DNA from: Desulfatibacillum sp.
GTDB lineage: Bacteria > Desulfobacterota > Desulfobacteria > Desulfobacterales > Desulfatibacillaceae
Assembly: GCA_016342355.1 (NCBI GenBank)
Contig: JAEINP010000018.1
Coordinates: 21,609-85,608 of the forward strand
Reading direction: 5' to 3'
Length of the DNA: 64,000 bases
Of this stretch, positions 54,018 through 63,367 are shown piece after piece (position 1 is the first letter of the stretch; every line of letters begins with the position of its first letter). The translations under genes and the position numbers were made by a program. The notes beneath the pieces were generated by a model that searched no databases, was not told the DNA's origin, and worked only from the letters and a program-made list of their open reading frames with translations.

Positions 54018-55067
54018 TCAACCCAGGTTGAAGCCGAATTGAAGAATAAGGTAAAGGAAATAGACTCCCAAAATGGAGCCTCCCTGCCACCGTTTGAACG
54101 AGCCCCCTTTGTTCATGAAAATAAAACCCCGGAACAGATACAAAACGGCCAGCATGGCCGGGAAATGGAACAGGTAAAAATTGTCCGGGATAGCCAGGGG
54201 TCTGGCTGCGGCGGCTGCGCCTATGACAAAAAGTATATTCAGGACATCCGATCCCACAATGGTTCCAAGGATAATGGACGGATACCCTTTTTTCACACAT
54301 ACAAGGGCAGTGGTCAGTTCGGGCAAAGAGGTTCCAAACGCCACCAGGGTGGCGGCTATCACGTCATCCGGCACGCCGAGACGCATGGCTATTTCCGCAG
54401 CAACCGGCACGAGAATACTGCACGAAATCAAAATTCCGGCCAGCCCGGCGGAAAACAAAAACAAGGACTTGCCCAGGGGCATGAGGGGCAGGTCGCCCAC
54501 CTCCCCGTCATCCATCCCCCCCTGCTTGGCCCATCCCACGGAAAGGTACAAGTAAAAACAAAGCAGGCCCAGGAAAATAAAGCCCACCACCCGGGGGAGA
54601 TAAGGCGTCCCGGGCGTTACCGCCTTGATGATAAGGGCCAGGGCCACCAGCATGGTGGCCGAAATCACCTGAACCCATCCGGTCCGGTTAAGGACGAATT
54701 TGTTGTTGGGCAAAGGGGATAAAAAACAGGTGAGGCCGAAGATGAGGCCCGTATCGCACAGCACCGACCCTACCCCGTTACCCAGGGCCAAGCCGGGATT
54801 TCCCTTCCACGCCGCAATGGTGGAAACAAACATCTCGGGCAGGCTGGTGCCGATAGCCACCACCGTGGCGCCAATAAGCACCCGGCGCATGCCCGTTCGC
54901 CGGGCAAGGTGGACCGCCCCGTCCACCATATAATTGGCTCCGTAGGCCAACACGGTCAGGGAACCCGCCAGCATTGAAACCAGCCACAAATAATGAACCC
55001 GGGTCAGCGCGGTCTCCAATCCCTCCCGGGCAAGGGCGCTTATAAACTCACTCAATAGGTTTTCCAT
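54018..55067 (-). CDS. Calcium/sodium:cation antiporter (CaCA family)
   Basis: Inner-membrane exchanger of 349 residues with about ten TM helices in two homologous halves. The alpha-1 repeat (TVVAIGTSLPEMFVS) and alpha-2 repeat (TLVAFGTSLPELTTA), each with the ion-coordinating Glu, are both present, plus GNGVGSVLCDTG and GTIVGSDVLN. This is the YrbG-like bacterial branch, exporting Ca2+ or related cations in exchange for Na+ or H+. The cytoplasmic loop between halves is short (about 185-200, GGMDDGEVGDL). ATG 55067. Confidence 0.9.
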   Translation of the reverse strand: MENLLSEFISALAREGLETALTRVHYLWLVSMLAGSLTVLAYGANYMVDGAVHLARRTGMRRVLIGATVVAIGTSLPEMFVSTIAAWKGNPGLALGNGVGSVLCDTGLIFGLTCFLSPLPNNKFVLNRTGWVQVISATMLVALALIIKAVTPGTPYLPRVVGFIFLGLLCFYLYLSVGWAKQGGMDDGEVGDLPLMPLGKSLFLFSAGLAGILISCSILVPVAAEIAMRLGVPDDVIAATLVAFGTSLPELTTALVCVKKGYPSIILGTIVGSDVLNILFVIGAAAAARPLAIPDNFYLFHFPAMLAVLYLFRGFIFMNKGGSFKRWQGGSILGVYFLYLILQFGFNLG

Positions 55068-55372
55068 TCTTAAAGTATAAAAGCCGTAAAATACCGGCGC
55101 ATAAATCCTTTTATTTCAAACACTATTCCATAGCTGGTGTCAAGGCCGGAACGCCCCGCCCCACGCAGACATATGAAACCATCACTTCCTAACTCAATCA
55201 AATAACAGGATAACCGGCATCCCCGGCCCTGGCCATTGCCGGACAAAGTATTTGACTCCGCTCCCTATGTGCATTAAGTTCACGGGAATACGCATAGCCG
55301 GACAGACCTCAGCTTGAGCGCCCGCCGCAGACCGGCATGGCGCCGATCCGAAAAAACGCCAGGAGGGACAAT
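55068..55372. other. Divergent promoter region between exchanger and hydrolase genes
   Basis: 305 bases between oppositely oriented starts. The only -35-like box noticed on the + strand is TTGACT (55252-55257) with TAAGTT 17 bases on, a weak match. CCGGCATCCCCGGCCC and GGCCATTGCCGG are short GC repeats. No gene seen. Confidence 0.4.
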
Positions 55373-56023
55373 ATGATTAAGGAAATGGTTTCCAACATCC
55401 GCTGGCTCGGCCATGACGGCTTTCTCATCAAAGCTAATGACAAAAACATTGTAATAGACCCCTACGAGCTGGACAAGGCAGTGTCGGCGGATATCATCCT
55501 TATCAGCCATGAACACTTTGACCACTGCTCTCCCGACGACGTGGCCAAGGTGCAAAAACCCGGCGCAGTCATCATTACAGAAGCCAAGTCCGCCGCCAAA
55601 CTCGCTGCGGCCAATCTCTCCGGGGACGTCCGGGTGGTCAAACCCGGAGATACGGTAACCCTGGACGATATCACCGTCACGGCCGTACCCGCTTACAACA
55701 CCAACAAGAATTTCCATCCCAAAGACAACGCCTGGATAGGCTTTGTAGTCACCGTGAACAACGTGAACAACGTGAAAATCTACCACGCGGGCGATACGGA
55801 CCTCATCCCTGAAATGGAAGGCCTGGACGTGGACATCGCCCTGTTGCCGGTTTCCGGCACCTATGTTATGACTTGGGAGGAAGCGGTGGAAGCGGTAAAG
55901 AAAATCATGCCTGAAATAGCCATCCCCATGCATTACGGGGGAATAGTGGGAACCTCGGAGGACGCGGAAAATTTCAAGTCCGCCCTGGCCGGGGTATGCG
56001 ACGTGGTGGTGCTTAAAAAATGA
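55373..56023 (+). CDS. Metallo-beta-lactamase-fold hydrolase (UlaG-like)
   Basis: 216 residues from ATG 55373, which has AGGAGG 6 bases upstream; the frame extends to 55337 but that extension is Arg/Lys-rich and lacks family similarity. The metal motif is ISHEHFDHCSPDD, followed by HAGDTDLIPEM and a final IPMHYGG carrying the last His. This is the compact 'metal-dependent hydrolase' branch related to UlaG. Its substrate is unknown. The stop overlaps the next start (ATGA), so it is cotranslated with the SH3b protein. Confidence 0.88.
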   Translation: MIKEMVSNIRWLGHDGFLIKANDKNIVIDPYELDKAVSADIILISHEHFDHCSPDDVAKVQKPGAVIITEAKSAAKLAAANLSGDVRVVKPGDTVTLDDITVTAVPAYNTNKNFHPKDNAWIGFVVTVNNVNNVKIYHAGDTDLIPEMEGLDVDIALLPVSGTYVMTWEEAVEAVKKIMPEIAIPMHYGGIVGTSEDAENFKSALAGVCDVVVLKK

Positions 56024-56457
56024 CAAAAAAACTCTGTTTGATACTAATCATGGTTATGGCCCTGGTTCTGCCGGGCATGGCCCATGCCAAAAGAATGTCC
56101 GTAGCCGTGGACAAGGCCAATATCCGGTCCGGCCCCGGCACCAATTACGATATCATCTGGCAGGTCCAGCTATACTATCCGGTCCTGGTCCAGGATTGCG
56201 TGAACGACTGGTGCCGCTTCACCGACGTGGACGGCCAGGCCGGCTGGCTCCATAAAAATCTCCTGGATGACACCAAGTCCGTTGTCACCAACAAGGATAA
56301 ATGCAACGTACGTTCCGGTCCCAGCACCGACAGCAAAAAAGTCGCCATTGTGGAGGCGGGGGTTCCTTTTAAAGTCCTTGCCAACAAAGGCCGATGGATC
56401 AAGGTGGAACATGTGAGCGGACTCGTGGGCTGGCTTCACGCTTCTTTAGTCTGGTAG
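56020..56457 (+). CDS. Exported double SH3b-domain protein
   Basis: 145 residues: signal peptide (1-23, ending HA-KRM), then two bacterial SH3 domains (about 24-85 and 88-145). Each starts with the typical ANIRSGPGTNYD or CNVRSGPSTDS and ends with GWLHKNL or GWLHASL. Such proteins usually bind peptidoglycan or other envelope ligands in the periplasm. There is no catalytic domain. It lies between the hydrolase and the PfkB kinase in a close run of + strand genes. Confidence 0.88.
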   Translation: MTKKLCLILIMVMALVLPGMAHAKRMSVAVDKANIRSGPGTNYDIIWQVQLYYPVLVQDCVNDWCRFTDVDGQAGWLHKNLLDDTKSVVTNKDKCNVRSGPSTDSKKVAIVEAGVPFKVLANKGRWIKVEHVSGLVGWLHASLVW

Positions 56458-56475
56458 AGAGGAATAAAAAACAAG

Positions 56476-57468
56476 ATGGATTTCGCCAAAAAAAACGGCG
56501 CCGGCGTGATTGTGGGCGTCGGCTCGGCGCTTATGGATATTCTGGGGCATGAAGAACATGCCTTTGTGGAAAAGGCGGGAGGCGTTCTGGGCGGCATGGT
56601 CTATGTGGACGGCAACCACATCGACAGCCTGTTACCCTCCTTTGCAACCCCTCCCCAAGTCGTGCCCGGAGGATCCGCCTGCAATACCGTGGTTGGCGTG
56701 GCCAGCCTGGGCGGGGCAGGACGCTTTGTGGGCAAGGCCGGGAACGATCACCTGGGCAACCAGTTTATACAGGGCCTGGAAAAATACAATGTGCAGCCCT
56801 CGGTCATCCGGTCCGGTGAACCCACCGGACGGGTCTTGTCCATCGTCACCCCCGACGCCCAACGGTCCATGCTCACCTTCCTGGGCGCCTCCAGCAGCCT
56901 GGACCCCCTGGAAGTGGGGGCCGATGTCTTTGAAGACGCCTCCGTGGTCCTGGTGGAAGGCTACCTGCTCTTCAACCGCGACCTCATCACAACCGCCCTG
57001 GTCAACGCCAAAAAATCCGGCGCCAAAGTATGCCTGGACCTGGCCGCCTTCACCGTGGTGGAACACGCCCGGGACTTCCTGGAAGACCTGGTGGAAAAAT
57101 ACGTTGACATTCTCATTGCAAACGAGGATGAAGCCAAGGCATATACAGGCTTGGACAACGAAGAAGCAGCCCTGAGAAAACTGGCTGAAAAATCGGAAAT
57201 CGGCGTCCTCAAGGTGGGGGAACGAGGCAGCTACATCCTAAACCAGGGCCAAATGACCCGGGTCCAGCCCCAAACCGGCGGCGCCGTGCGCGACACAACC
57301 GGCGCGGGCGATCTGTGGGCCTCGGGCTTCCTCTATGGCTTGGTGAACGACTTTTCCATGGAAAAAAGCGGCCGCTTAGGCTCCGCCTGCGGACACGAGG
57401 TCTGCCAGGTTATGGGCGCGGGCATCCCGGAGGAGGGGTGGCGGCGTATCCGAGCTCTTTTGGATTGA
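56476..57468 (+). CDS. PfkB-family carbohydrate/nucleoside kinase
   Basis: 330 residues of the ribokinase fold. The substrate-binding region shows GGSACNTVVGVASLGG, and the C-terminal PfkB signature DTTGAGDLWASGF supplies the catalytic Asp. Length and the N-terminal VGSALMDILG with lid region resemble the adenosine-kinase-like branch, common in Desulfobacterota, but the substrate is not decided by these motifs. It starts 18 bases after the SH3b gene. Confidence 0.9.
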   Translation: MDFAKKNGAGVIVGVGSALMDILGHEEHAFVEKAGGVLGGMVYVDGNHIDSLLPSFATPPQVVPGGSACNTVVGVASLGGAGRFVGKAGNDHLGNQFIQGLEKYNVQPSVIRSGEPTGRVLSIVTPDAQRSMLTFLGASSSLDPLEVGADVFEDASVVLVEGYLLFNRDLITTALVNAKKSGAKVCLDLAAFTVVEHARDFLEDLVEKYVDILIANEDEAKAYTGLDNEEAALRKLAEKSEIGVLKVGERGSYILNQGQMTRVQPQTGGAVRDTTGAGDLWASGFLYGLVNDFSMEKSGRLGSACGHEVCQVMGAGIPEEGWRRIRALLD

Positions 57469-57503
57469 TGAAAATCGTAAAGCAAACCGAATCACTGGTC
57501 CGA

Positions 57504-57532
57504 CCAGTCACCCAGTAGCCCAGTCACCCAGT
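57504..57532 (+). repeat. 13-bp direct repeat
   Basis: CCAGTCACCCAGT occurs at 57504-57516 and 57520-57532 in the gap between the kinase and the TPR gene, which otherwise shows only the ribosome site GAAGGCGG. Confidence 0.8.
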
Positions 57533-57564
57533 GAACCACTTTAAACCAATCTCTTTGAAGGCGG

Positions 57565-58272
57565 ATGGAAAGAATGGCAAACACAAAACGGATTTCACGC
57601 AAGGATTTGTTGAACGAGCCCGATGAATTCATCACCATGACCGGCAAGGTGGTGCGCTGGTGCCGGGAGAACGAAAAACAACTGTACACGGCTGGCGTCA
57701 TCGGCTGTCTGGTCATCGTCATCCTTGCAGGTTGGTCCTTTTTCGCCAACCGGGCCGAAAACAAGGCGTCTTCCCTGTTTTCAAGCACCCAGGCCAAGTA
57801 CGCCACCCTGCTGAACCAGTCCGACGCCAAGGAGGCGGCCCTGGCCACCGCCCAGGAATTCAAAAACCTGGCCCAGGAATACCCCCGCACCGATGCAGGC
57901 CGTCTGGCCAATGCCATGGCCGGGCAGACCGCTTTTGATTCCGGCGACTATGACGGAGCTATTGAGTGGTGGGAAAAAGCCCTCAAGGCCCTGAGCACCG
58001 ACCCCTTGGAAAAGAGCCGGGTGCTTTTGGGGCTGGGTTATGCTTACGAGCAAAAGGCGGATTACGACAATGCCGAAAAGACCTTCACCCAGGTCCTGGA
58101 CATGAAGATGGGATTGGGCAAGGAAGACGCCTCCCTGGCCCTGGCCCGGATTTATGAAACCACGGGGGACGCCCAGAAGAGCATCCAGGCTTACGAAAAG
58201 TTTGTGGCTGATTTTCCGGATTCCGCTTACGCCCAGTTGGCCAAGGAAAAACTGGCCGCTTCAGCGGACTGA
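57565..58272 (+). CDS. Membrane-anchored TPR protein (YfgM-like)
   Basis: 235 residues: a charged N-terminus (KRISRKDLLNEPDEFITMTG), one TM helix (about 41-62, TAGVIGCLVIVILAGWSFF) and a periplasmic TPR domain (75-230; FDSGDYDGAIEWWEKAL, YEQKADYDNAEKTFTQVL, SIQAYEKFVADFPDS). This matches the YfgM/'tol-pal system' style of anchored TPR proteins linked to the Sec translocon and periplasmic chaperones. Either ATG 57565 or ATG 57574 (MANTKR) could be the start. A strong terminator follows. Confidence 0.82.
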   Translation: MERMANTKRISRKDLLNEPDEFITMTGKVVRWCRENEKQLYTAGVIGCLVIVILAGWSFFANRAENKASSLFSSTQAKYATLLNQSDAKEAALATAQEFKNLAQEYPRTDAGRLANAMAGQTAFDSGDYDGAIEWWEKALKALSTDPLEKSRVLLGLGYAYEQKADYDNAEKTFTQVLDMKMGLGKEDASLALARIYETTGDAQKSIQAYEKFVADFPDSAYAQLAKEKLAASAD

Positions 58273-58296
58273 TTCCTCTTTACAAGATTCCCAATT

Positions 58297-58333
58297 AAAA
58301 AGGCCGACCGCATTTTATGCGGTCGGCCTTTTT
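58297..58333. terminator. Strong bidirectional terminator
   Basis: Perfect 16-bp stem AAAAAGGCCGACCGCA / TGCGGTCGGCCTTTTT with a 5-base loop. It ends the + strand run at 58272 and could also serve the - strand. Confidence 0.96.
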
Positions 58334-58698
58334 AAAGAGGAAAAAGGAGGAAAACGGATGTTTATGTCCGTTTGCCTTGATAAGTTTGCAAAGAGCTTGC
58401 CAAACAGTTTTTCTTCTCCCCTTTCATTGCAAATAAAAACATAATCACCTTAAATTACAACATATATATTTTTGATTGCTAATAGAAACAGGGGATGAAA
58501 TCCCTGTCCTCCCCCTCTGAAACACCGCCTGTTTGGCCTTGAAAGTTCGTGTTTGTGAACCCCAAACGGGCCAAAACATTCAACTATCTGTTTTTAAAGG
58601 CCTTATCTTTAAAAGGCAAATGTTCAAAATTTTGAACTTTTTTTTAACCGAACGCGTTTTACCGGTTAACAACCTAAAATTATAATCAAAATCAATAT
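58334..58698. other. Non-coding AT-rich region with terminator-like palindrome
   Basis: 365 bases between convergent genes, AT-rich, no credible gene. GTTCAAAATTTTGAAC (58622-58637) is a perfect 16-base palindrome followed on the + strand by eight T (58638-58645). It may be a weak terminator or a protein-binding dyad. Confidence 0.5.
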
Positions 58699-60084
58699 TC
58701 AACTTTTTAAACCAAAGTCCAGGCCGAACTTCTTGATCTTCTGGTTCAGGCCGCTTTTGCCGATTCCCAGGATCTGGGCCGCATGGGACTGGACATTGTC
58801 CGACATGGCCATGGCCCGTTTGATCATGGCCTGTTCCACCATGGTAAGGGTGTCGTAGAGGTTGGCGTCCACGGGAATGCCTTCCATGTGCAGGGTATTG
58901 GAGACGCTGTGGGTTAGTTCCCTGGGCAGGTCGTCCACGTTGATGATTTGGGTATTGCACAGGATGATAGCCCGTTCGATGACGTTTTCCAGTTCCCGCA
59001 CATTACCGGGCCAGGCGTATTCCTGGAACAATCTTTGGACATTGGGGTGCACCCCTGTCACCTGGGAGGCTCCCCCTGGAATGGAGGAGTACTTATGCAA
59101 AAAGTGGTCCACCAGCAGGGGAATATCCTTTTGCCGGTCTCTGAGGGGCGGAAGCTGGATGGGGAGGACGTTGAGACGGTAGAACAGATCTTCCCGGAAC
59201 GCGCCCCGGTCCACTTCCTTTTTAAGGTCCCGGTTGGTTGCTGCGATGAGGCGGATATCCACATTGATGGATTTGACCCCGCCCACGCGTTCAAAGTTTT
59301 TTTCCTGGAGAACACGGAGGAGTTTGACCTGGAGAGAGGAGGAGATTTCGCCGATTTCATCCAGGAACAGGGTGCCGCCGTCGGCCAGTTCAAAGCGGCC
59401 TTTTTTCATGGCTGCCGCGCCGGTGAAGGCGCCTTTTTCGTGTCCGAAAAGTTCGCTTTCCAGAATGGACTCCGCCAGGGCCGAGCAGTTGACAGCCACC
59501 CAGGGTTCGTCTTTGCGGTGGGAGTTGAAATGGATGGATTTGGCCACCATTTCCTTGCCTGTGCCGGATTCGCCCTGGATGAGGACGGTGGCGTTGGTGG
59601 GGGCGACCTTTGCAATGGTGTCGAAGATTGCGCCCATGACCTGGCTTTTACCAATGATGTTCCCGAAGGAATAACGTGTGCCCAGCTGGTCCTTAAGGAT
59701 CCGGTTTTCCTGGACCACCCGGTACATGGCCAGGGCTTGTTTAACGAAAAGGATGAGTTGCTCGTTCTGGAAGGGTTTCCAGATGTAGGAATAGGCGCCT
59801 TTTTCCATGGCGAACATGCCCATGTCCACGGTGCCATAGGCGGTCATCATGATCACGGGAAGGTCCGGGTCCCGGGTTTTGATTCGGCTCATGAGTTCCA
59901 TGCCGTCCATGCCGGGCATTTTCATGTCGGTGAGGACCATGTCCACGTCGGACCGTTCCAAAATTTTAATGGCGTCGGGTCCGCTGTTTGCCGTAAGGGT
60001 TTCGTATCCTTCGTCCCCCAGGACGGCGGCCAGGAGCGGGGGGTAATTTTTTTCGTCGTCAACTATCAGTATGGTTTCCATCAT
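58699..60084 (-). CDS. NtrC-family sigma-54-dependent response regulator
   Basis: 461 residues. Receiver domain (1-120) with phospho-acceptor D53 (DMVLTDMKMPG) and acidic pair DDE at 9-11; central AAA+ domain (about 140-375) with Walker A GESGTGKE, the sigma-54 contact loop GAFTGA and Walker B LFLDEIGE; C-terminal Fis-type helix-turn-helix (about 415-458, HAAQILGIGKSGLNQKIKKFG). It activates sigma-54 promoters when phosphorylated. It overlaps the sensor kinase gene upstream by 26 bases, so the two form a two-component pair of the ZraSR/AtoSC kind. Signal and targets are unknown. Confidence 0.94.
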   Translation of the reverse strand: MMETILIVDDEKNYPPLLAAVLGDEGYETLTANSGPDAIKILERSDVDMVLTDMKMPGMDGMELMSRIKTRDPDLPVIMMTAYGTVDMGMFAMEKGAYSYIWKPFQNEQLILFVKQALAMYRVVQENRILKDQLGTRYSFGNIIGKSQVMGAIFDTIAKVAPTNATVLIQGESGTGKEMVAKSIHFNSHRKDEPWVAVNCSALAESILESELFGHEKGAFTGAAAMKKGRFELADGGTLFLDEIGEISSSLQVKLLRVLQEKNFERVGGVKSINVDIRLIAATNRDLKKEVDRGAFREDLFYRLNVLPIQLPPLRDRQKDIPLLVDHFLHKYSSIPGGASQVTGVHPNVQRLFQEYAWPGNVRELENVIERAIILCNTQIINVDDLPRELTHSVSNTLHMEGIPVDANLYDTLTMVEQAMIKRAMAMSDNVQSHAAQILGIGKSGLNQKIKKFGLDFGLKS

Positions 60085-61546
60085 GTGTCCCTATGGGGAG
60101 CGCCACCCGGATGCAGGCTCCCTTGTCTTCCGAGTTTTCCATGGATACGCTACCGCCGTGGGCCTCGATGATATTGCGCACCACGCACAGGCCCAGGCCG
60201 GTTCCCCTTTCCTTGGTGGTAAAAAAGGGATTCCAGATTTTTTTCATGGCTTCTTCTGTGATGCCGCTTCCTTGGTCCGTAAAGGCCACGATAAGGGAAT
60301 CGGTTTCGGCCCATGCCTTGATGAATATGGTTCCGCCCCCTGGCATGGCCTGCATGGCGTTGATGAGAATGTTCAGGATGGACTGGTACAGGAGGTTGGG
60401 ATCGGCCCATATGGGGGGCAGGTTGGGAGGGGTGTCCCGTTCCACCAGGTATCCGTCCTGGTTGAGCCTGGGCGCCAAAAAGGCCAGATTTTTATCCAGG
60501 AGGCTGGTAATGCTGCATTCCTGAAACCGGGGTTCGGAAGGCCGGGCGAAATTGAGGAAATCCGTAATGATGTCGTTGAGACGGGTGGATTCCTCGATGA
60601 TGACGTCCAGCAACTGGTTATTGGGTCCGCCGGCACGCTTTCCCAGAAGCTCAGCCGAGCTGCGTATGATCCCCAGGGGGTTGCGGATTTCGTGGGACAC
60701 CCCGGCGGCCATTTCGCCCAGAGACGCCAGCCGTTCGGCATGGCTCAACTGTTCTTCCAGTTTCAGCCTTTCTTCGGCCCGTTGGAGCAGGAACGCCTCA
60801 CCCCGTCCCACGTAAAAACGCAGGATCAGGAAAAGCATGAGCATGACGCTGGCCGAGACTCCCACCACCATGAGTAAAAAATTGAATATGGTCCGGTAGT
60901 CATTGGACAGGTCTATGCCCACTTCAAAGACGCCCAGGACGTGGTCGATTTTTTCCGACCCGGGTTTTTCGGCGAAAAACGGGGTGTAGGTTTTGAGGGT
61001 GCTTCGCTCGGGCCTCCCCATCCAGATACCCCATGCGGAACCGCTTTGCATGAGTTTGGAGCCGGAAACCCCTTCCAGGGCATTGACGTATTCCCTGCCC
61101 CCCTGGACCTTTTTTCCCACCAGGTCCGGGTCAAAGCTATAAACTATCTGACTTTCCTCGTTATAAATATTGACCATGTCCACATTAAAGCCATGGAGGG
61201 TATGACGCACCACGCTGTCCAGGTTGCTGAACTGCACCTCGTTGGAAAGCTGAATCCTGCGGTATTTCTGCACGGTAGGAATGACAAACTGCTGGAACAC
61301 CTGGTGGTTGAGGTTGTTGGCCAAAAGGATGGCGTATTCCTCGTTCCTGTGCATGAGCACGGTTCGGGCGTTTTGGGTCAGGACCATGGAAAGGACCAGG
61401 GTCGCCGCAAAAATAACCACCAGACTTATGGAAGTGAAGTTCTGAACCAGCCGGAACGGCTTGACCGTTTCACGGGTGACCGCCGAACGTCCCGACAAGT
61501 GGGGTGACCGGCGCCTGAATTTTTTACTGGTGGTTTGGGAACTCAT
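60059..61546 (-). CDS. Sensor histidine kinase (partner of the NtrC-type regulator)
   Basis: 495 residues. TM1 (about 38-60), a periplasmic sensor of about 165 residues (Cache-like, with VDMVNIYNEESQIVYSF), TM2 (about 228-250), then HisKA with phospho-His in GVSHEIRNPLGIIRSSAELL, and HATPase with N box NILINAMQAM, G1 DQGSGITEE and G2 GTGLGLCVV. No PAS domain is evident between TM2 and HisKA. It precedes and overlaps the NtrC-type regulator, which is its likely phosphorylation partner. Confidence 0.93.
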   Translation of the reverse strand: MSSQTTSKKFRRRSPHLSGRSAVTRETVKPFRLVQNFTSISLVVIFAATLVLSMVLTQNARTVLMHRNEEYAILLANNLNHQVFQQFVIPTVQKYRRIQLSNEVQFSNLDSVVRHTLHGFNVDMVNIYNEESQIVYSFDPDLVGKKVQGGREYVNALEGVSGSKLMQSGSAWGIWMGRPERSTLKTYTPFFAEKPGSEKIDHVLGVFEVGIDLSNDYRTIFNFLLMVVGVSASVMLMLFLILRFYVGRGEAFLLQRAEERLKLEEQLSHAERLASLGEMAAGVSHEIRNPLGIIRSSAELLGKRAGGPNNQLLDVIIEESTRLNDIITDFLNFARPSEPRFQECSITSLLDKNLAFLAPRLNQDGYLVERDTPPNLPPIWADPNLLYQSILNILINAMQAMPGGGTIFIKAWAETDSLIVAFTDQGSGITEEAMKKIWNPFFTTKERGTGLGLCVVRNIIEAHGGSVSMENSEDKGACIRVALPIGTHDGNHTDS

Positions 61547-61606
61547 GCAACATACCCTGCCAACCGGGAAGCAGGGCTTCCCGGAAAGGTTCCTTGGGGT
61601 TTCCTG

Positions 61607-63118
61607 CTACCGGAAATCCTTGTAATGGAGTTCGTACTTATGGGCCTTATAGCCAATGATGCGCGGTGTGGATTTTAGAATCTCCGCAGCCTTGCCCGTA
61701 TTGCCCCGGGTGCTTTTCAGGGCGTCGATGATCATTTCACGTTCCAGGGCTTCCACGGCCTCGTCCAGGCCGCGCCCCGGCCAGGTATCCGATTCCTCGG
61801 CTGTCTGAAGGGTCGGGGGCAGGTGAAAGGCATGGATCACCCCGGAGTCGCACAATAACACGGCCCGTTCGATGCAGTTTTCCAATTCCCGCACATTGCC
61901 GGGCCAGTGGTACTGCATGAGCATGTCTATGGCAGGGCTGGAAAGCCGCCGGATTTCCTTGGCGTTTTCCTTGGCGTATTTTTCCACAAAGAATTCGGTC
62001 AAAAGCAGGATGTCGGTCTTGCGCTGACGCAAGGGCGGCATGTAGATGGGAAACACATTGAGCCTGTAGTACAAATCCTCACGAAAACTGCCGTCCTCCA
62101 CCGCTCTTTCCAGGTTTCGGTTGGTGGCTGCGACCACCCGCACGTCGGCTTTGAGGGTCTTGATGCCGCCCACCCTTTCATACTCCTTTTCCTGGAGCAC
62201 CCGTAAAAGGTTGGACTGGACATCCAGGTTGATGGATCCGATTTCATCCAGGAAGATGGTTCCCTTATTCGCCAGTTCAAACTTGCCGGGCTTCTGGCGG
62301 ATGGCGCCGGTAAAGGCGCCTTTTTCATGGCCGAACAATTCGCTTTCAATGAGATTGGAAGGCAGGGCCGCGCAATTGACCTTTACAAAGGGCTTGTCGG
62401 ACCGGGAGCTGTTATAGTGAATGGCCGTGGCGGCCAGTTCCTTGCCTGTGCCCGACTCTCCGCGGATAAGCACCGTGGCGTTGCTCTTGCACACCTGGGA
62501 GATCATCTGGAAGACCTCCCGCATCTTATTGCTGTTGCCAATCAGGTTGGTGATGCTGTACCGCTGGCCCAGTTCCTGGCGCAGCCGCCTACTCTCCTCC
62601 TTGTGGGCTTCCTTTTCCCACTGGAGGGTTTCCAGGCTGGCCACCCGCTGGGCCACCATGGCCCCGATGATGGTCAGGACCTGGAGGGCGCCGTCCAGGT
62701 CATAGGCTGGATCATAGGGGCGGTCCACCCACAGGCAGCCCACCACCTGCTTTCCCTTGGCGATGGGAACGCATAAAAAGGAATATTCGACTTCCTCGGA
62801 TTTCCTGTGGCCGGTTTTATCCAGGAACAGGGGTTCCTGGCTGGTCTTGGGCACAATGGTGGGCTTGCCGCTCTGGATGACCCGCCCTGTAATGCCTTCT
62901 CCGGGTTTGTACCGTCCTTTTTGGATGGCGCCCGCAGACATGCCGTGGGCTGCCTCGATCCGGATTTCATGCTGCACCGGGTTGAGTATGGTGATGGCGC
63001 CCCGGTCCATTTTCAAGGAATTGGACAGGATTTCCAGGGCTTTATATAAGGAGGGCCGGAGATCGGACTCGGACAGGGCGATGGCGATGTCGTGGAGGCA
63101 GGCCAGTTCTTGGTTCAT
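61607..63118 (-). CDS. NifA-like GAF/AAA+/Fis sigma-54 activator
   Basis: 503 residues from ATG 63118; a GTG six bases earlier is also possible. GAF domain (about 15-165, with [18 protein letters not shown]), AAA+ sigma-54 activator domain (about 190-420; [21 protein letters not shown]), and Fis-type HTH (about 455-500; [24 protein letters not shown]). The overall layout and C-terminal TPRxxGY segment resemble NifA and NifA-like regulators, but no nif genes are in the window, so a nitrogen-fixation role cannot be claimed. It has no receiver domain and is probably controlled by ligand binding at the GAF domain. It lies 60 bases upstream of the sensor kinase gene on the same strand. Confidence 0.9.
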   Translation of the reverse strand: MNQELACLHDIAIALSESDLRPSLYKALEILSNSLKMDRGAITILNPVQHEIRIEAAHGMSAGAIQKGRYKPGEGITGRVIQSGKPTIVPKTSQEPLFLDKTGHRKSEEVEYSFLCVPIAKGKQVVGCLWVDRPYDPAYDLDGALQVLTIIGAMVAQRVASLETLQWEKEAHKEESRRLRQELGQRYSITNLIGNSNKMREVFQMISQVCKSNATVLIRGESGTGKELAATAIHYNSSRSDKPFVKVNCAALPSNLIESELFGHEKGAFTGAIRQKPGKFELANKGTIFLDEIGSINLDVQSNLLRVLQEKEYERVGGIKTLKADVRVVAATNRNLERAVEDGSFREDLYYRLNVFPIYMPPLRQRKTDILLLTEFFVEKYAKENAKEIRRLSSPAIDMLMQYHWPGNVRELENCIERAVLLCDSGVIHAFHLPPTLQTAEESDTWPGRGLDEAVEALEREMIIDALKSTRGNTGKAAEILKSTPRIIGYKAHKYELHYKDFR

Positions 63119-63167
63119 GATCACCTATGGTAGTTAAATCCGGGATGTTTCCGGGGGCTTGAGAATC

Positions 63168-63200
63168 AAACGCCGGGGCCTTGGGGCTCCGGCGTTTTTT
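63168..63200 (+). terminator. Terminator-like hairpin upstream of the NifA-like gene
   Basis: Stem AAACGCCGG / CCGGCGTTT (63168-63176 and 63189-63197) followed by TTT, giving a six-T tract on the + strand only. Flanking genes run on the - strand, so the T-run points the wrong way for them; on the - strand it is a plain hairpin. Confidence 0.5.
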
Positions 63201-63367
63201 GACAAAATTGCCGACTGATTGGAATATATCGTACAATTTTGTAATTTTCAAGGAATTTTTTGATTTACCGGGAGTATAGCCTCCCAAGCCGAATAGATAA
63301 ACCCCTTTTTCACCCAATGGCCTAAATTCATGGCACCGGGCGGATGCAATTACTATGTATTCTTTTC

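Noticed and set aside
58622..58645. GTTCAAAATTTTGAAC palindrome considered as an operator for the NtrC-type regulator
   Set aside because: It lies past the 3' end of that gene and is followed by a T-run, so a terminator-like role is simpler.
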